A program made the position numbers and the translations under genes. This document shows positions 9,549-18,023 of a stretch of 64,000 bases of DNA, piece after piece (the first letter of the stretch is position 1; each line of letters opens with the position of its first letter). The notes under the pieces were generated by a model. That model saw only the letters and a program-made list of their open reading frames with translations. It was not told the DNA's origin and did no database searches. Origin of the DNA: Amycolatopsis mediterranei (GTDB lineage: Bacteria; Actinomycetota; Actinomycetes; Mycobacteriales; Pseudonocardiaceae). The DNA is taken from positions 4,695,667 through 4,759,666 of the forward strand of contig NZ_CP100416.1 in assembly GCF_026017845.1 (NCBI RefSeq). Direction: 5' to 3'.

Positions 9549-10842
9549 CCGGCCGCCACCAGCTCGTCCGTCCACCCAGGACGGCGAGCCGGGGCAGCAG
9601 CAGGAGCCGGACGATCGTCGTGTCGACGACGAGGACCAGCGTGGTGGCCAGGGCGAACTCCCGGACGTCCCCACGCTCGGTCAGTCCCCAGACCAGCCAC
9701 ATCACCACCGTCACCAGCAGCGCGCCGCCGGATGCCGACCAGGCCCGGCGGCACGTGTGCGCCACGGTGTTGCGCCGGGACATCCCGGCCAGGGTTTCGC
9801 TCCGCAGCCGGTGCAGCAAGTGGATCTGCAGGTGGTTCGCCGGCACGAGCAGCGCGACCACCAGCACCATGGGCGCCCAGCCGGGCAGCGGATCGACGAG
9901 CAGGGCCAGCATCCCCAGCCCGGCGAGCACGGCGACGCCGTTCAGCAGGAACGTCGCCACGGCCACCACCGGACGCCGGTAGGCGGCGAGCGTGGCCAGG
10001 CCGAGCACCACCAGCAGCGTCGTCACCCCGCAGACGTCCAGGTCGGTGGCCAGCGGCCGGCAGCCCGCGCAGGCGGGGGCGAACACCCGCACCGACCCGT
10101 AGACCGCGGCGGTGCCCAGGGTCAGCACGCCGGCCGCGATGGCCGTCGGCCGCACGAACCGGGGCAGGTGACCGACCTTCAGGGCCGAGGGCAGCGGAGG
10201 CAACGGCTTCGCCGAAGCGAGTACCCGGTCGTTCAGGGCCGGCAGCAGGCTGAGCGAGGCCACGGTCGCGACCAGCACCACCACGAGCAACGCCGTGGCC
10301 AGCGGCGCCAGCGCCGGGGCGGCGACGAGGGCCACCGCGGTCAGCGAAACGGCGAGGGTGCCGCCCGAGACGAGGGCGGCGTTGCCGGCCGTGCTGGCGA
10401 CGATCCGGGCGGCCCGCGACGCGTCGTTCCCGCTCGCCACCGCTTCCCGGCTCCGGCAGAGGGCGAACAGCATGTGCTGGACCGCCACCGTGATGACGAC
10501 GAGCAGGGCCGCATTGCCGGCGAGCGGGGACATCGCGGCGGACTCGGACACCGCGTCCAGCATGGCCGCCGAGGTGGCCGTGACGATGCTGATGAACAAC
10601 GCGGACACGAGCAGCAGCAGCCGGGAGAAGGGGGCGCTCACGACGACCGCGATCGGCGCGGCGACCACCGGCCACCAGTTCGCTGCCACGTCCGGGTCGG
10701 ACAGGGAGCCGTCACCCAGCCGGGTCCCGCCGGCGAAGCCCGGCAGCTCGGCCGCGGCGACGAAGACCAGCCACAGCGCGATCACCGCACTGGGGTGCTC
10801 GGCACACCAGCAGGAGGTGCGGACGGCGAGCGAAGCCTTCAC
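9541..10842 (-). CDS. Reduced MMPL/RND-like membrane protein
   Basis: A 433-aa, highly hydrophobic protein with two repeated membrane blocks (about 40-215 and 240-425). Each resembles the transmembrane half of an MMPL transporter, including a segment like the MMPL loop SRFREELARG (here SREAVASG) and a following SGGTLAVSLTAVALV helix. It is about 60% of normal MMPL length and has almost no extracytoplasmic porter domains. The usual GxDYxxF proton-relay motif reads as AVQHMLF in the first half and LVPANHLQI in the second. GTG 10842 is preferred because GGGGA lies 6 nt upstream; an ATG at 10941 would add 33 residues without a clear RBS. It follows sbnA on the same strand after 160 nt, so it may belong to the cluster as an exporter or immunity factor. 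Confidence 0.7.
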   Translation of the reverse strand: MKASLAVRTSCWCAEHPSAVIALWLVFVAAAELPGFAGGTRLGDGSLSDPDVAANWWPVVAAPIAVVVSAPFSRLLLLVSALFISIVTATSAAMLDAVSESAAMSPLAGNAALLVVITVAVQHMLFALCRSREAVASGNDASRAARIVASTAGNAALVSGGTLAVSLTAVALVAAPALAPLATALLVVVLVATVASLSLLPALNDRVLASAKPLPPLPSALKVGHLPRFVRPTAIAAGVLTLGTAAVYGSVRVFAPACAGCRPLATDLDVCGVTTLLVVLGLATLAAYRRPVVAVATFLLNGVAVLAGLGMLALLVDPLPGWAPMVLVVALLVPANHLQIHLLHRLRSETLAGMSRRNTVAHTCRRAWSASGGALLVTVVMWLVWGLTERGDVREFALATTLVLVVDTTIVRLLLLPRLAVLGGRTSWWRPVR

Positions 10843-11002
10843 GATCGTCCCCGTTCGACCCGATGGGCAAGGCGGCGTTCGCGGTGCGATCCGGCGTCCG
10901 CGCGTGTGTTCGAGTCTAGGGGATCGTGATCGGTCGTTCACGGGGTGTGAGACCCGGATTCGCGGTGGTGCTAGGCCGTGTGTGGTGGATCACAGTTCCC
11001 GG

Positions 11003-11992
11003 TCACCGGGTGAGCCCGGCGGCCCGGCTCGCCGGGTCGCCCTCGAGCAGGTCCTCGCCGTAGAGGTCCGCCACCCACTGGTCGTGGTAGACGGTGTCGA
11101 GGTAGCGGCCGCCGAGATCGGGCGCGATCGCGACCGCCGTGCCGATCTCTTCGTGCGCGTGCCCAGCCAGCCAGCTCAGGGCGCCGCTCACGACGGTCCC
11201 GGTGGAACCGCCGAAGCAGAACCCTTCCCGGGTGAGCGCCCGGCAGGTGCGCACGGTGTCCGCTTCGGCCACGTGCACGACGTCGTCCACGTAGCTCGTG
11301 TCGAGCATCGGCGGCCGGATCCCGGTGCCCAGCCCGGGAATCATCCGGCGGGCCGGCGGGGTGCCGAAGGTGACCGAGCCGACCGTGTCGATGGCGACCA
11401 CCCGGGTGCCGGGCCGGTGCTCGCGCAGGTACCGCGCGCACCCCATGAGCGTCCCGGTGGTGCCCGCCCCGATGAAGACGACCTCGGCGTCGGGGAAGGC
11501 CTCGGCGATCCGCGGCCCGGTCGTTTCGTAGTGGGCGCGCCAGTTCCCGGCGTTTTCGTACTGGTTGAGCCAGACGAATCCGCGTTCGGCGCACAGCCGC
11601 CTCACCAGCTCGATGCGCGCGCCCAGCAGGCCGTGCTCCGGGTGCGGCTCGGTGACGATGCGGACCTCCGCCCCCAGCGTCTCCATCAGCTGCCGGGCCC
11701 CGAGCGTGCACCGCGAGTCGGTGACGCAGACGAACCGGTAGCCGGAGCTGGCCGCGACGAGGCTCAGCGCCACGCCGAGGTTGCCGGACGAGCTCTCCAC
11801 GAGCGTGGAACCGGGCCGCAGGTCGCCGCGGCGCTCGGCCGCGGCGACCATCGACCGGGCGGCCTTGATCTTGATCGACCCGGCGAAGTTGAAGCCTTCG
11901 CACTTGAGGTAGAGCGGGTGGCCGGCGAACCGGCGGAGGTCGACGAACAGGTCGTCGGTGTTGAAGTCCTGCGGGGCGCTGATGATCGGCAC
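11003..11992 (-). CDS. sbnA: SbnA-like PLP enzyme, N-(2-amino-2-carboxyethyl)-L-glutamate synthase
   Basis: A 329-aa fold-type II PLP enzyme of the cysteine synthase family. The Schiff-base lysine is K41 in GSIKIK, which is SbnA/VioB-like rather than the SxKDR of true cysteine synthases. The substrate loop is ESSSGNLG and the phosphate-binding loop GAGTTGTLMG. Known SbnA joins O-phospho-L-serine and L-glutamate to ACEGA, which SbnB then oxidises to L-2,3-diaminopropionate. The SbnB homologue lies 13 nt upstream on the same strand, which strongly supports this reading. The product would be an amino acid building block for the NRPS. Confidence 0.9.
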   Translation of the reverse strand: MPIISAPQDFNTDDLFVDLRRFAGHPLYLKCEGFNFAGSIKIKAARSMVAAAERRGDLRPGSTLVESSSGNLGVALSLVAASSGYRFVCVTDSRCTLGARQLMETLGAEVRIVTEPHPEHGLLGARIELVRRLCAERGFVWLNQYENAGNWRAHYETTGPRIAEAFPDAEVVFIGAGTTGTLMGCARYLREHRPGTRVVAIDTVGSVTFGTPPARRMIPGLGTGIRPPMLDTSYVDDVVHVAEADTVRTCRALTREGFCFGGSTGTVVSGALSWLAGHAHEEIGTAVAIAPDLGGRYLDTVYHDQWVADLYGEDLLEGDPASRAAGLTR

Positions 11993-12005
11993 GCGAAGCT
12001 CCCGC

Positions 12006-13043
12006 TCACCGCTTGCCGTAGCGGTCGAGTTCGAAGAAGAACTCGGGCACGGTCCGCAGGTCGCCGGAAACGCGCAGCTGGTCGTAGACGTGCTTGCCGA
12101 CCGCGAGGTCCAAGACCCCGAGCCCGAACGGCGAGAAGACCAGCGGCCGGTCCTTCGGCAGGGACGCCTTTCCGGTCATCACGTCGTGCAGCGTCCCGGA
12201 CAGGAAGTCCCGGTCCCCGGTCCGCTGCTCGGCCAGGTGCACCGACGTGTTCGCCTTGAGGCAGTGCTCGACGTCGTCGACGACGTTGGTCGAGGCCAGG
12301 ATCACCTCTGGCGAAAGGTCGCGCAGCGAGACGTGCAGGACCAGCGGGTTGTGCCCGAACCACGCCGGGTCGTGGACGTGCGGCTCGCCGGCGACCGTCG
12401 CGAACACGACCAGGTCGCTCCCGCGGATCAGGTCTTCGGCGCTCTCGTGCACGGTGACCGACGGCTGCCCCGCCGCGCGCAGGTAGCCGCTGAACCCGTC
12501 GGCGTGCGCCGGGTTCAGGTCGAACACGCCGACGTCGTCGAAGCTCCAGCCGGCGGCGGCCAGGTACGCGTGGACGTACCGCGCGATCAGGCCGGTGCCG
12601 ACGATGCCGAGGCGGGCCGGCCGGGCCCGGTCGCGGGTCAGCCAGTCGGCGGCGAGCGCGGCCGAGGCGGCGGTGCGGGTGGCGCTGATGATGGAGCTTT
12701 CCAGGCAGGCCAGCGGGTAGCCGGTCTGCCGGTCGTTGAGGACGAGGATCGCCGACGCTCGCGGCAGCCCGCTCGCGACGTTCTCCGGGAAGCTCGAGAT
12801 CCACTTCAGCCCGTCGACCGCGATGTCCCCGCCGACCGACGCCGGCAGGGCGATGATCCGCGAGGACGGCCGGTCGGGGAAGCGCAGGAAGTAGGACGGC
12901 GGGTTGACCGTGTCGCCGTCGCCGTGCAGGCGGTAGGCCGACTCGATCAGGTCGATGACGAGTTTCTCCTGGCCGTGCAGGACTTCGTGGACCTGCGCCC
13001 CGGAGATCACGGCGAACTCCGGGACGGACGTGCTGGTGCTCAT
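12006..13043 (-). CDS. sbnB: SbnB-like N-((2S)-2-amino-2-carboxyethyl)-L-glutamate dehydrogenase
   Basis: A 345-aa member of the ornithine cyclodeaminase/mu-crystallin family. It has the NAD-binding GIVGTGLIARYVH near residues 145-157, the catalytic-lysine segment DGLKWISSFP and a conserved LVVFATVAGEPHV stretch. In the SbnA/SbnB and VioK/VioB pairs this enzyme oxidatively splits ACEGA into L-2,3-diaminopropionate and 2-oxoglutarate. The start is ATG 13043 with AGGAG 9 nt upstream; the longer frame to 14348 runs antisense-like through the ATP-grasp gene and is not real. Spacing is 32 nt from the ATP-grasp stop and 13 nt to sbnA, so one operon. Confidence 0.9.
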   Translation of the reverse strand: MSTSTSVPEFAVISGAQVHEVLHGQEKLVIDLIESAYRLHGDGDTVNPPSYFLRFPDRPSSRIIALPASVGGDIAVDGLKWISSFPENVASGLPRASAILVLNDRQTGYPLACLESSIISATRTAASAALAADWLTRDRARPARLGIVGTGLIARYVHAYLAAAGWSFDDVGVFDLNPAHADGFSGYLRAAGQPSVTVHESAEDLIRGSDLVVFATVAGEPHVHDPAWFGHNPLVLHVSLRDLSPEVILASTNVVDDVEHCLKANTSVHLAEQRTGDRDFLSGTLHDVMTGKASLPKDRPLVFSPFGLGVLDLAVGKHVYDQLRVSGDLRTVPEFFFELDRYGKR

Positions 13044-13075
13044 GCTGGCAGTCTCCTGAGGCGGTCGGTGCGCGG

Positions 13076-14458
13076 TCATGCCGCGGCGAGGGTGGCAAGG
13101 CGCTCGGTGATCCGGCGGTCCAGCTCGTCGAGCGTCTCGGCCGAGGGCCCGATGAGCACGCCGTACAGGCGGCCGGCGAACGCTTCGCCCGCGGCGGCGA
13201 GGCCGGCCCCGGCGTTGACCGTGGCGAAGTTGTTGACGAGCAGCCCGCTCCCGGACCCGGCGAACAGCAGCTCGCCGAGTGTCTCGCGCAGCCGGGCGAA
13301 GGACAGGGGAGCGGCGAGCCGCACCGGGTAGTGCCGGGCCATCGCGACGGCGCCGGCGGGCACGAACCGCTCCTGCAGCGGCACCTGGTAGGTCGACATG
13401 TTGTTGCGGGCGTTGATCTCCAGCACCGGGAAGATCCCGCCGTCCGGCTCGACCAGCGCGTCGACGCCGACGACGCCGTAGTAACCGTCCTCGGCCAAGC
13501 GAGCCCCGAGGACGTCCGCCGCGTGCCGGATCACCGCGTGCTGGGCGTCGTCGAGGCGCGGCGGCATCCGGTGTCCCTTGTGGACGCCGTTTTCGGTGAT
13601 CGCCTCCTTGACGAAGTCGAACCGCACCGAACCGTCCCGGCCCACCGTGAACTGGTAGTTCAGGTCGGCGAGCTTGTCGACCCAGGTCTCGGTGACCAGC
13701 GCGATCCGATCGCGGCCGGCCTTCTGCGCGGTGCGTTCGATCATCCGCTGCAGGCGCAGCAGCCGCTGCTCGCTCGTGACGACGGCGATGCCCTTCCCCG
13801 ACACGCCGTACGCCTCCTTCACCACTACCGTGCCGCCCTCGGCGAGCACCTTGGCTGCCTCCGGGACGGCGTCGGCCAGCTGGGCGGGCGTGTCGCAGAC
13901 CCAGCCGGTCGGCTGCCGCAGCCCGAGCTCGTCGGCCAGCTGCCTGCTGTAGACCTTGCTGTTGACGGATTTGCAGAGCGCGGCGGGCGGGGTGGCCAGC
14001 GGCACGCCCGTGCGGGCCGAGAGCTCCTCCTCGACGGCCGAGGCGCCGTGGGGGAGCAGGTGCGCGCCGTCGGTCGCCAGTTCGGCGAGCGTGGCGACGA
14101 GCGCGGGGTCGGCGAGCGCGTCCTGGCTGACGTTGCGGGCCGGGTCCGGCGCCGCCACGACGTGGACCTCCGGCAGCTCGAAGCCGAGGTCGAGCAGGTA
14201 GCGGTGGTAGTCGGGATCGGGCGCGTGCTTCAGCACGACGTGGTCGCCCTTGCCGCCCAGCAGCAGCGCGAACTCGTCCATGCTGTTGACCACCGCCGTG
14301 CTGCCCGCGGCGGACACCCGCGGCAGGCCGAGCTCGTCGGCGGCCCACAGTTCCTCGACCTCGAAGTTGCCGAGGAAGACGAACGGGTGCTCGGCCGAGC
14401 CGAGCGCGGCCGTCTTCAGCCGCGCGATGAAGTTCGGGCTCGTGGAATCGGTGTCCAT
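13076..14458 (-). CDS. ATP-grasp ligase with pre-ATP-grasp domain
   Basis: A 460-aa protein. Residues 1-150 form a Rossmann-like pre-ATP-grasp region (FVFLGNFEVEELWA); the ATP-grasp fold follows, with the ATP-binding lysine in VVVKEAYGVSGKG and the Mg-binding segment PVLEINARNN. The family makes amide or ester bonds through acyl-phosphate intermediates; relatives I recall include the peptide ligase PGM1 of pheganomycin synthesis. Lying between the ketoreductase and the diaminopropionate genes, it could join a polyketide-derived acid to diaminopropionate or to a peptide. The true substrate is not readable from sequence. It begins 14 nt after the fabG stop. Confidence 0.85.
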   Translation of the reverse strand: MDTDSTSPNFIARLKTAALGSAEHPFVFLGNFEVEELWAADELGLPRVSAAGSTAVVNSMDEFALLLGGKGDHVVLKHAPDPDYHRYLLDLGFELPEVHVVAAPDPARNVSQDALADPALVATLAELATDGAHLLPHGASAVEEELSARTGVPLATPPAALCKSVNSKVYSRQLADELGLRQPTGWVCDTPAQLADAVPEAAKVLAEGGTVVVKEAYGVSGKGIAVVTSEQRLLRLQRMIERTAQKAGRDRIALVTETWVDKLADLNYQFTVGRDGSVRFDFVKEAITENGVHKGHRMPPRLDDAQHAVIRHAADVLGARLAEDGYYGVVGVDALVEPDGGIFPVLEINARNNMSTYQVPLQERFVPAGAVAMARHYPVRLAAPLSFARLRETLGELLFAGSGSGLLVNNFATVNAGAGLAAAGEAFAGRLYGVLIGPSAETLDELDRRITERLATLAAA

Positions 14459-14472
14459 GGCGGACCTCCCCC

Positions 14473-15213
14473 TCAGACGACCAGGCCGCCGTCGATCTCG
14501 AATACGCTTCCGGTGATGTAGGCGGCGCGGTCGGACACCAGGTAGGCCACCAGGTCGGCGACCTCCTCGGCAGTGCCGAACCGGCCCAGCGGGATGGCCG
14601 CGCGCAGCTTTTCGCGAGCCTTGCCGGTCATCTGGGCGGTCATGTCGGTCTCGATCAGGCCCGGCGCAACCGCGTTGACCCGGATGCCGAACCGGCCGAC
14701 CTCCTTGGCGAGCGCCTTGGCGAAGCCGATGACCCCGCTCTTGGACGCCGAGTAGTTGACCTGGGTCGGGTTGCCGTGCACCCCGGACACCGAGGACAGC
14801 GTGACGACGCTGCCCCGGCGTTGCTTCAGCATCAGGAACACGGCCGGCTGGCAGACGTTGTAGACGCCGTCGAGGTTGGTCCGCAGCACGTCGGTCCAGC
14901 GGTCTTCGGTCATCGTCACGAACGCACCGTCGCGGGTGATGCCCGCCGAGGTCACCACGGCGTCCGGGACGCCGAGGTCGGCGGCCGTCTTCGCCACCCA
15001 GTCACCGGCCGCTTCCCGGTCGGTGACGTCGACCTTCGTCGCGACCGCCCGCCGACCGAGGTCGTGCACCTCCTTGGTGAGCACCTCGGCGGACTGTTCG
15101 TCCGAGCGGTAGCAGAACGCGATGTCGTGGCCGCTTTGGGCGAGGCTCGCCACCACCGCGCGGCCGATGCCGCGCGAACCGCCACTGACCAGCGCGACCT
15201 TCGGCGCACTCAT
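14473..15213 (-). CDS. fabG: FabG-type 3-oxoacyl-ACP reductase
   Basis: A 246-aa classical SDR: NADPH motif GGSRGIGRA at residues 11-19, catalytic serine in TLSSVSG, catalytic YSASK, and the C-terminal YITGSVFEIDGG typical of FabG. It would reduce the beta-ketoacyl-ACP made by the KS-alpha/KS-beta pair upstream. There is no dehydratase, enoyl reductase, cyclase or aromatase in the operon, so a beta-hydroxyacyl product is expected unless housekeeping enzymes act. Its ATG overlaps the stop of the 26-codon ORF by 4 bp. Confidence 0.93.
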   Translation of the reverse strand: MSAPKVALVSGGSRGIGRAVVASLAQSGHDIAFCYRSDEQSAEVLTKEVHDLGRRAVATKVDVTDREAAGDWVAKTAADLGVPDAVVTSAGITRDGAFVTMTEDRWTDVLRTNLDGVYNVCQPAVFLMLKQRRGSVVTLSSVSGVHGNPTQVNYSASKSGVIGFAKALAKEVGRFGIRVNAVAPGLIETDMTAQMTGKAREKLRAAIPLGRFGTAEEVADLVAYLVSDRAAYITGSVFEIDGGLVV

Positions 15214-15290
15214 GCGCCGACCTCGCTGACGCTCAGTGCGGCCTGAGCGGCGAGCGCTGTGTTGAATGATTCGTTCGCAAGCTCACTCAT
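15210..15290 (-). CDS. 26-aa ORF coupled at both ends
   Basis: The ORF begins MSELANESFNTALAAQAALS and ends SVSEVGA. Its ATG overlaps the KS-beta stop (ATGA) and its stop overlaps the fabG ATG (ATGA), so ribosomes could pass through without a gap. No homologue is recalled. It contains a diverged copy (15264-15276) of the palindromic element at 8224-8282, so it may be an intergenic insertion that kept a translatable frame rather than a functional peptide. An amphipathic Ala-rich helix is plausible. Confidence 0.4.
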   Translation of the reverse strand: MSELANESFNTALAAQAALSVSEVGA

Positions 15291-16396
15291 GCGGCGGGCT
15301 CCCCGAGCCGCAGCAGCGTGCACGCCACCGAACCGTCGTCGTCGCAGGTGGTGACGACCGTGTGGTCGGCGCCGGCCCGCTCGGCGGATTCGGCGACGCT
15401 GAGGACGGCGGCGAGCTGGAACATCGCGCTCGCCGAAGCCGTGTCGCCGAGGAGGTCCGCGGACGGCACCCGGTCGACGGGTGCGTCCCCGAACAGCTTC
15501 CGCAGCGCCACCGTCTCGACCGGTTCGCCGCGTGAGTCGGTGAAGCCGCTGCCGGTGGCGGCCCACACCTGCTCGGGAGCGACCCCGGCGGAGGTGAGCA
15601 GCACCCGCACCGCGACGGCCACCGTCCCGGCGAGATCGCCGTCGAGGCAGACCCGGGATTCGAACCCCTCCAGGGTGCCCAGCACCCGGCGGCCGGGCGG
15701 CCGCAGGTCCGCGGGCTCGAGCAGGAACATGGCGCAGCCCTCGCCGATGACCACCGGGTCGGGGCCGCCGCGGCGGTGGTGCTCGACCCAGGCGCGGGCG
15801 GGCGAGTACTCCTCGGCGGCGCCGCAGAGCACCCGGGTCGCCCGGCCGGTCCGCAGCAGCCGCCGCGCGTAGTTCAGCGCGTGCGGGCCCGTGGTCCGGC
15901 CCGCGGCGATCGTCGCGTTCGGGCCCTTGAGCCCGTGCCAGATCGCCGCCTGGCCGGCGGCGCAGTTCATCACGCAGCCGGGCACCGCGGCCGGTTCGAC
16001 GTGGTCGGGCTTGTCGCCGGTGAGCGAGGCGCGGGTCAGGTCCATCATGCTCTGCACGCTGCCGGTCGTGGTGCCCAGCACGAACCCGATGTCGTCGCGC
16101 TCGTCGCCCGGCTCGACGCCGATGTCGGCGAGCAGGTGCTTCGCCGCGGCGACGGCGAGCCCGCTGACCCGGTTCATCGCCCGGGTGCCCTTCGTGCCGA
16201 GGAACTCCCGCGGCTCGAAGCCCGGGACGGTGGCCGCTGTCTCGGCGGGTCCCCGTGCCCAGCGTTGCGTGTCTATTGTGGACACCGGTGAGGTCCGGGT
16301 GCGGACGCCGTCGGCGAAGGAGGCGCGGTCGTGGCCGAACGGCGAGATCGCCGTCCAGGCCGAGATGACCGGGGCGGTCGGGGTTCCGGTACTCAT
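15287..16396 (-). CDS. KS-beta / chain-length-factor-like ketosynthase, active-site Cys lost
   Basis: A 369-aa ketosynthase-fold protein of the FabF family. Where KS-alpha has TACSAG this protein has AAGRTTG, so the nucleophilic Cys is replaced by Arg when aligned with FabF STACTTG. The first His motif HGTGT is replaced by GSGFT. Loss of both fits a chain length factor that forms a heterodimer with the adjacent KS-alpha. The start overlaps the KS-alpha stop (ATGA). Such pairs occur in aromatic type II PKS and in highly reducing type II systems; without a cyclase or aromatase nearby the second kind is more likely. It is slightly shorter than usual CLFs (about 400 aa). Confidence 0.88.
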   Translation of the reverse strand: MSTGTPTAPVISAWTAISPFGHDRASFADGVRTRTSPVSTIDTQRWARGPAETAATVPGFEPREFLGTKGTRAMNRVSGLAVAAAKHLLADIGVEPGDERDDIGFVLGTTTGSVQSMMDLTRASLTGDKPDHVEPAAVPGCVMNCAAGQAAIWHGLKGPNATIAAGRTTGPHALNYARRLLRTGRATRVLCGAAEEYSPARAWVEHHRRGGPDPVVIGEGCAMFLLEPADLRPPGRRVLGTLEGFESRVCLDGDLAGTVAVAVRVLLTSAGVAPEQVWAATGSGFTDSRGEPVETVALRKLFGDAPVDRVPSADLLGDTASASAMFQLAAVLSVAESAERAGADHTVVTTCDDDGSVACTLLRLGEPAA

Positions 16397-17703
16397 GCCA
16401 CCACCTCGCGCGGACCGTCGTAGCGGCCGATCAGCACGACCGAGTTGTTGCCGCCGAAGGCCCAGCCGTTGTTCTGCACGATCCGCAGGTCCGCCTCGAC
16501 CGCCACGTTGGGCACGCAGTCGACGGCGCACTCGGGATCGGTCTCGACGTGGTTGATCGTCGGGGGGATGAACCCCTCGGTGATGGCGACCGAGCAGCCG
16601 ATCGCGGCCAGCGCGCTCGCCGCGCCCATCGAATGGCCGAGCATCGACTTCATCGACACCACGCGGGGCGTGTCCTCGCCGAACAGCTCGCGGATCGCCG
16701 CGGCTTCGGTCTTGTCGTTGGCGTGGGTCCCGGTGCCGTGCGCGGAGATCAGGTCGACCTCGGCGGGCTTGACGCCGGCGTTCGCCAGCGCCAGTTCCAT
16801 GCAGCGGGCGATGCCGCCCTGGTGCGGGGCCACCGGGTGGTGGGCGTCGCAGGACAGGCCGTAGCCGAGCACTTCGCCGTAGATCCGGGCACCGCGGGCG
16901 GTCGCCGATTCCAGGCTCTCCAGCATCAGGATGCCGGCGCCCTCGCCGGTCAGGATGCCCAGCCGGTTCTTGTCGAACGGGCGGCAGAAGTCCGGCGCGA
17001 TGCTGCGCAGCCGGTAGAAGGAGGTGAACGTCTTGCGGCAGACGGCGTCCGCGCCGCCGCACAACGCGAAGTCGGCTTCCCCGAGCCGGATCGCGTCGAA
17101 CGAGTGGCCGATCGCGTAGTTGCCCGCCGAGCAGGCCGTCGCGATGCTGCCGACCTCCACATTGGACAGCCTCAGTTCGTGGGCGATCGAGGTGGCGAGC
17201 CGGCCGGCCGACGTGCGCCGGGCCAGCCGCGGGCTCATCGCCTCCGGTCCACCCGCGATCTCCAGCGACACCATGCTGTCGAGCTCGTGCGACTCGCCGT
17301 CGGTCGTGCCGACCGACAGCAGGCAGCGCGCCTCGCGGAGCACGTCGAGGTCGATGCCGGAGTCCGCCACGGCCAGCCGGGCGGCGGCGGTGGAGAACCG
17401 GCTGGCGCGGCCGAGCGAGTCGACGTCGACGTTGTGGATCCAGCGTTCCGGCTCGAAGCCGATCACCTCGCAGCCGTTGTTGTGCTCGAAGCCGGTCGTG
17501 TCGAAGACGGTGATCGGCCGGACGTTGCTGCGCCCGGCGCGGAGCGCGGCTGTGAACTCCTCGATGCCCGTGCCGAGGCTGGAAACCACCCCGCATCCGG
17601 TGATCACCACCCGTCTGCCGGGTGTGGTGGACTGCGTTGACACCGGGGCTCCGCCCCGGGCCGGGGGCTTCGCCACCCGGAACCCCCGAAACTGGTCGCT
17701 CAT
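16393..17703 (-). CDS. KS-alpha, beta-ketoacyl-ACP synthase II type
   Basis: A 436-aa ketosynthase with the complete triad: Cys in IATACSAGNYAIG, His in ISAHGTGTHAND and His in MLGHSMGA. It would condense malonyl-ACP units with its KS-beta partner. Two starts are possible. ATG 17703 has AAGGGA about 8 nt upstream and lies 10 nt from the ACP stop. GTG 17643 (VSTQSTTPGRR) begins where the family does and has GGAG 6 nt upstream. The 20 residues between them are encoded almost entirely by a GC-rich repeat (17644-17691) that also sits in the gene at 20994. Confidence 0.92.
   Translation of the reverse strand: MSDQFRGFRVAKPPARGGAPVSTQSTTPGRRVVITGCGVVSSLGTGIEEFTAALRAGRSNVRPITVFDTTGFEHNNGCEVIGFEPERWIHNVDVDSLGRASRFSTAAARLAVADSGIDLDVLREARCLLSVGTTDGESHELDSMVSLEIAGGPEAMSPRLARRTSAGRLATSIAHELRLSNVEVGSIATACSAGNYAIGHSFDAIRLGEADFALCGGADAVCRKTFTSFYRLRSIAPDFCRPFDKNRLGILTGEGAGILMLESLESATARGARIYGEVLGYGLSCDAHHPVAPHQGGIARCMELALANAGVKPAEVDLISAHGTGTHANDKTEAAAIRELFGEDTPRVVSMKSMLGHSMGAASALAAIGCSVAITEGFIPPTINHVETDPECAVDCVPNVAVEADLRIVQNNGWAFGGNNSVVLIGRYDGPREVVA
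17644..17691 (+). repeat. GC-rich two-hairpin repeat, copy 1
   Basis: A 48-bp sequence that recurs inverted at 22343-22389 with a single-base indel near one end. It forms two adjacent hairpins: CGGGGC/GCCCCG around TCC, then CCGGG...CCCGG around a TTCG-containing loop. Here it occupies the 5' end of the KS-alpha reading frame and either extends the N-terminus or lies in the leader, depending on the start used. Similar GC-rich repeats are common between actinomycete genes. Confidence 0.85.
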
Positions 17704-17713
17704 CGGATTTCCC

Positions 17714-17965
17714 TTACCAGCCGGCGGATTCCGCGACGACCTCGTAGGCGCTGTCGAGATCGACCATCCGCCGGAACTGCGCCTGGTCGATCGTGACGCC
17801 GAACTCCTTCTCCAGCGCCGCGAGGACGTCCATCAGCGTGAGCGAGTCGGCTTCGTGGTCCTCGATGAAGTTGCTCGTCGGGGAGAGCTCGCTGTCCTCG
17901 AGTTCGAGGTGCTCGCGGACGATCGCGCGGATCTGTTCCCTGCGCTCGGACACTGCCGCTGTCAT
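17714..17965 (-). CDS. Acyl carrier protein
   Basis: An 83-aa acidic helical ACP with the phosphopantetheine serine in EADSLTLMDVL near residue 41, hydrophobic helix III and the usual length of a free type II ACP. It is the first gene of the operon that continues with KS-alpha, KS-beta, fabG, ATP-grasp, sbnB and sbnA, and so carries the growing polyketide. The SARP box array lies just upstream (18024-18052), with a plausible -10 (TAGTTT on the minus strand, about 18010-18015) 8-9 nt downstream of the last heptamer. Confidence 0.93.
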   Translation of the reverse strand: MTAAVSERREQIRAIVREHLELEDSELSPTSNFIEDHEADSLTLMDVLAALEKEFGVTIDQAQFRRMVDLDSAYEVVAESAGW

Positions 17966-18023
17966 GACGACTCCTGTACCGGTTTCGGACGAACTTCGGC
18001 CTCGCCGGAAACTAGCCAGCGCA

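Noticed and set aside
11003..11992. Housekeeping cysteine synthase (CysK/CysM)
   Set aside because: The lysine context GSIKIK and the adjoining SbnB homologue fit the diaminopropionate pair better.
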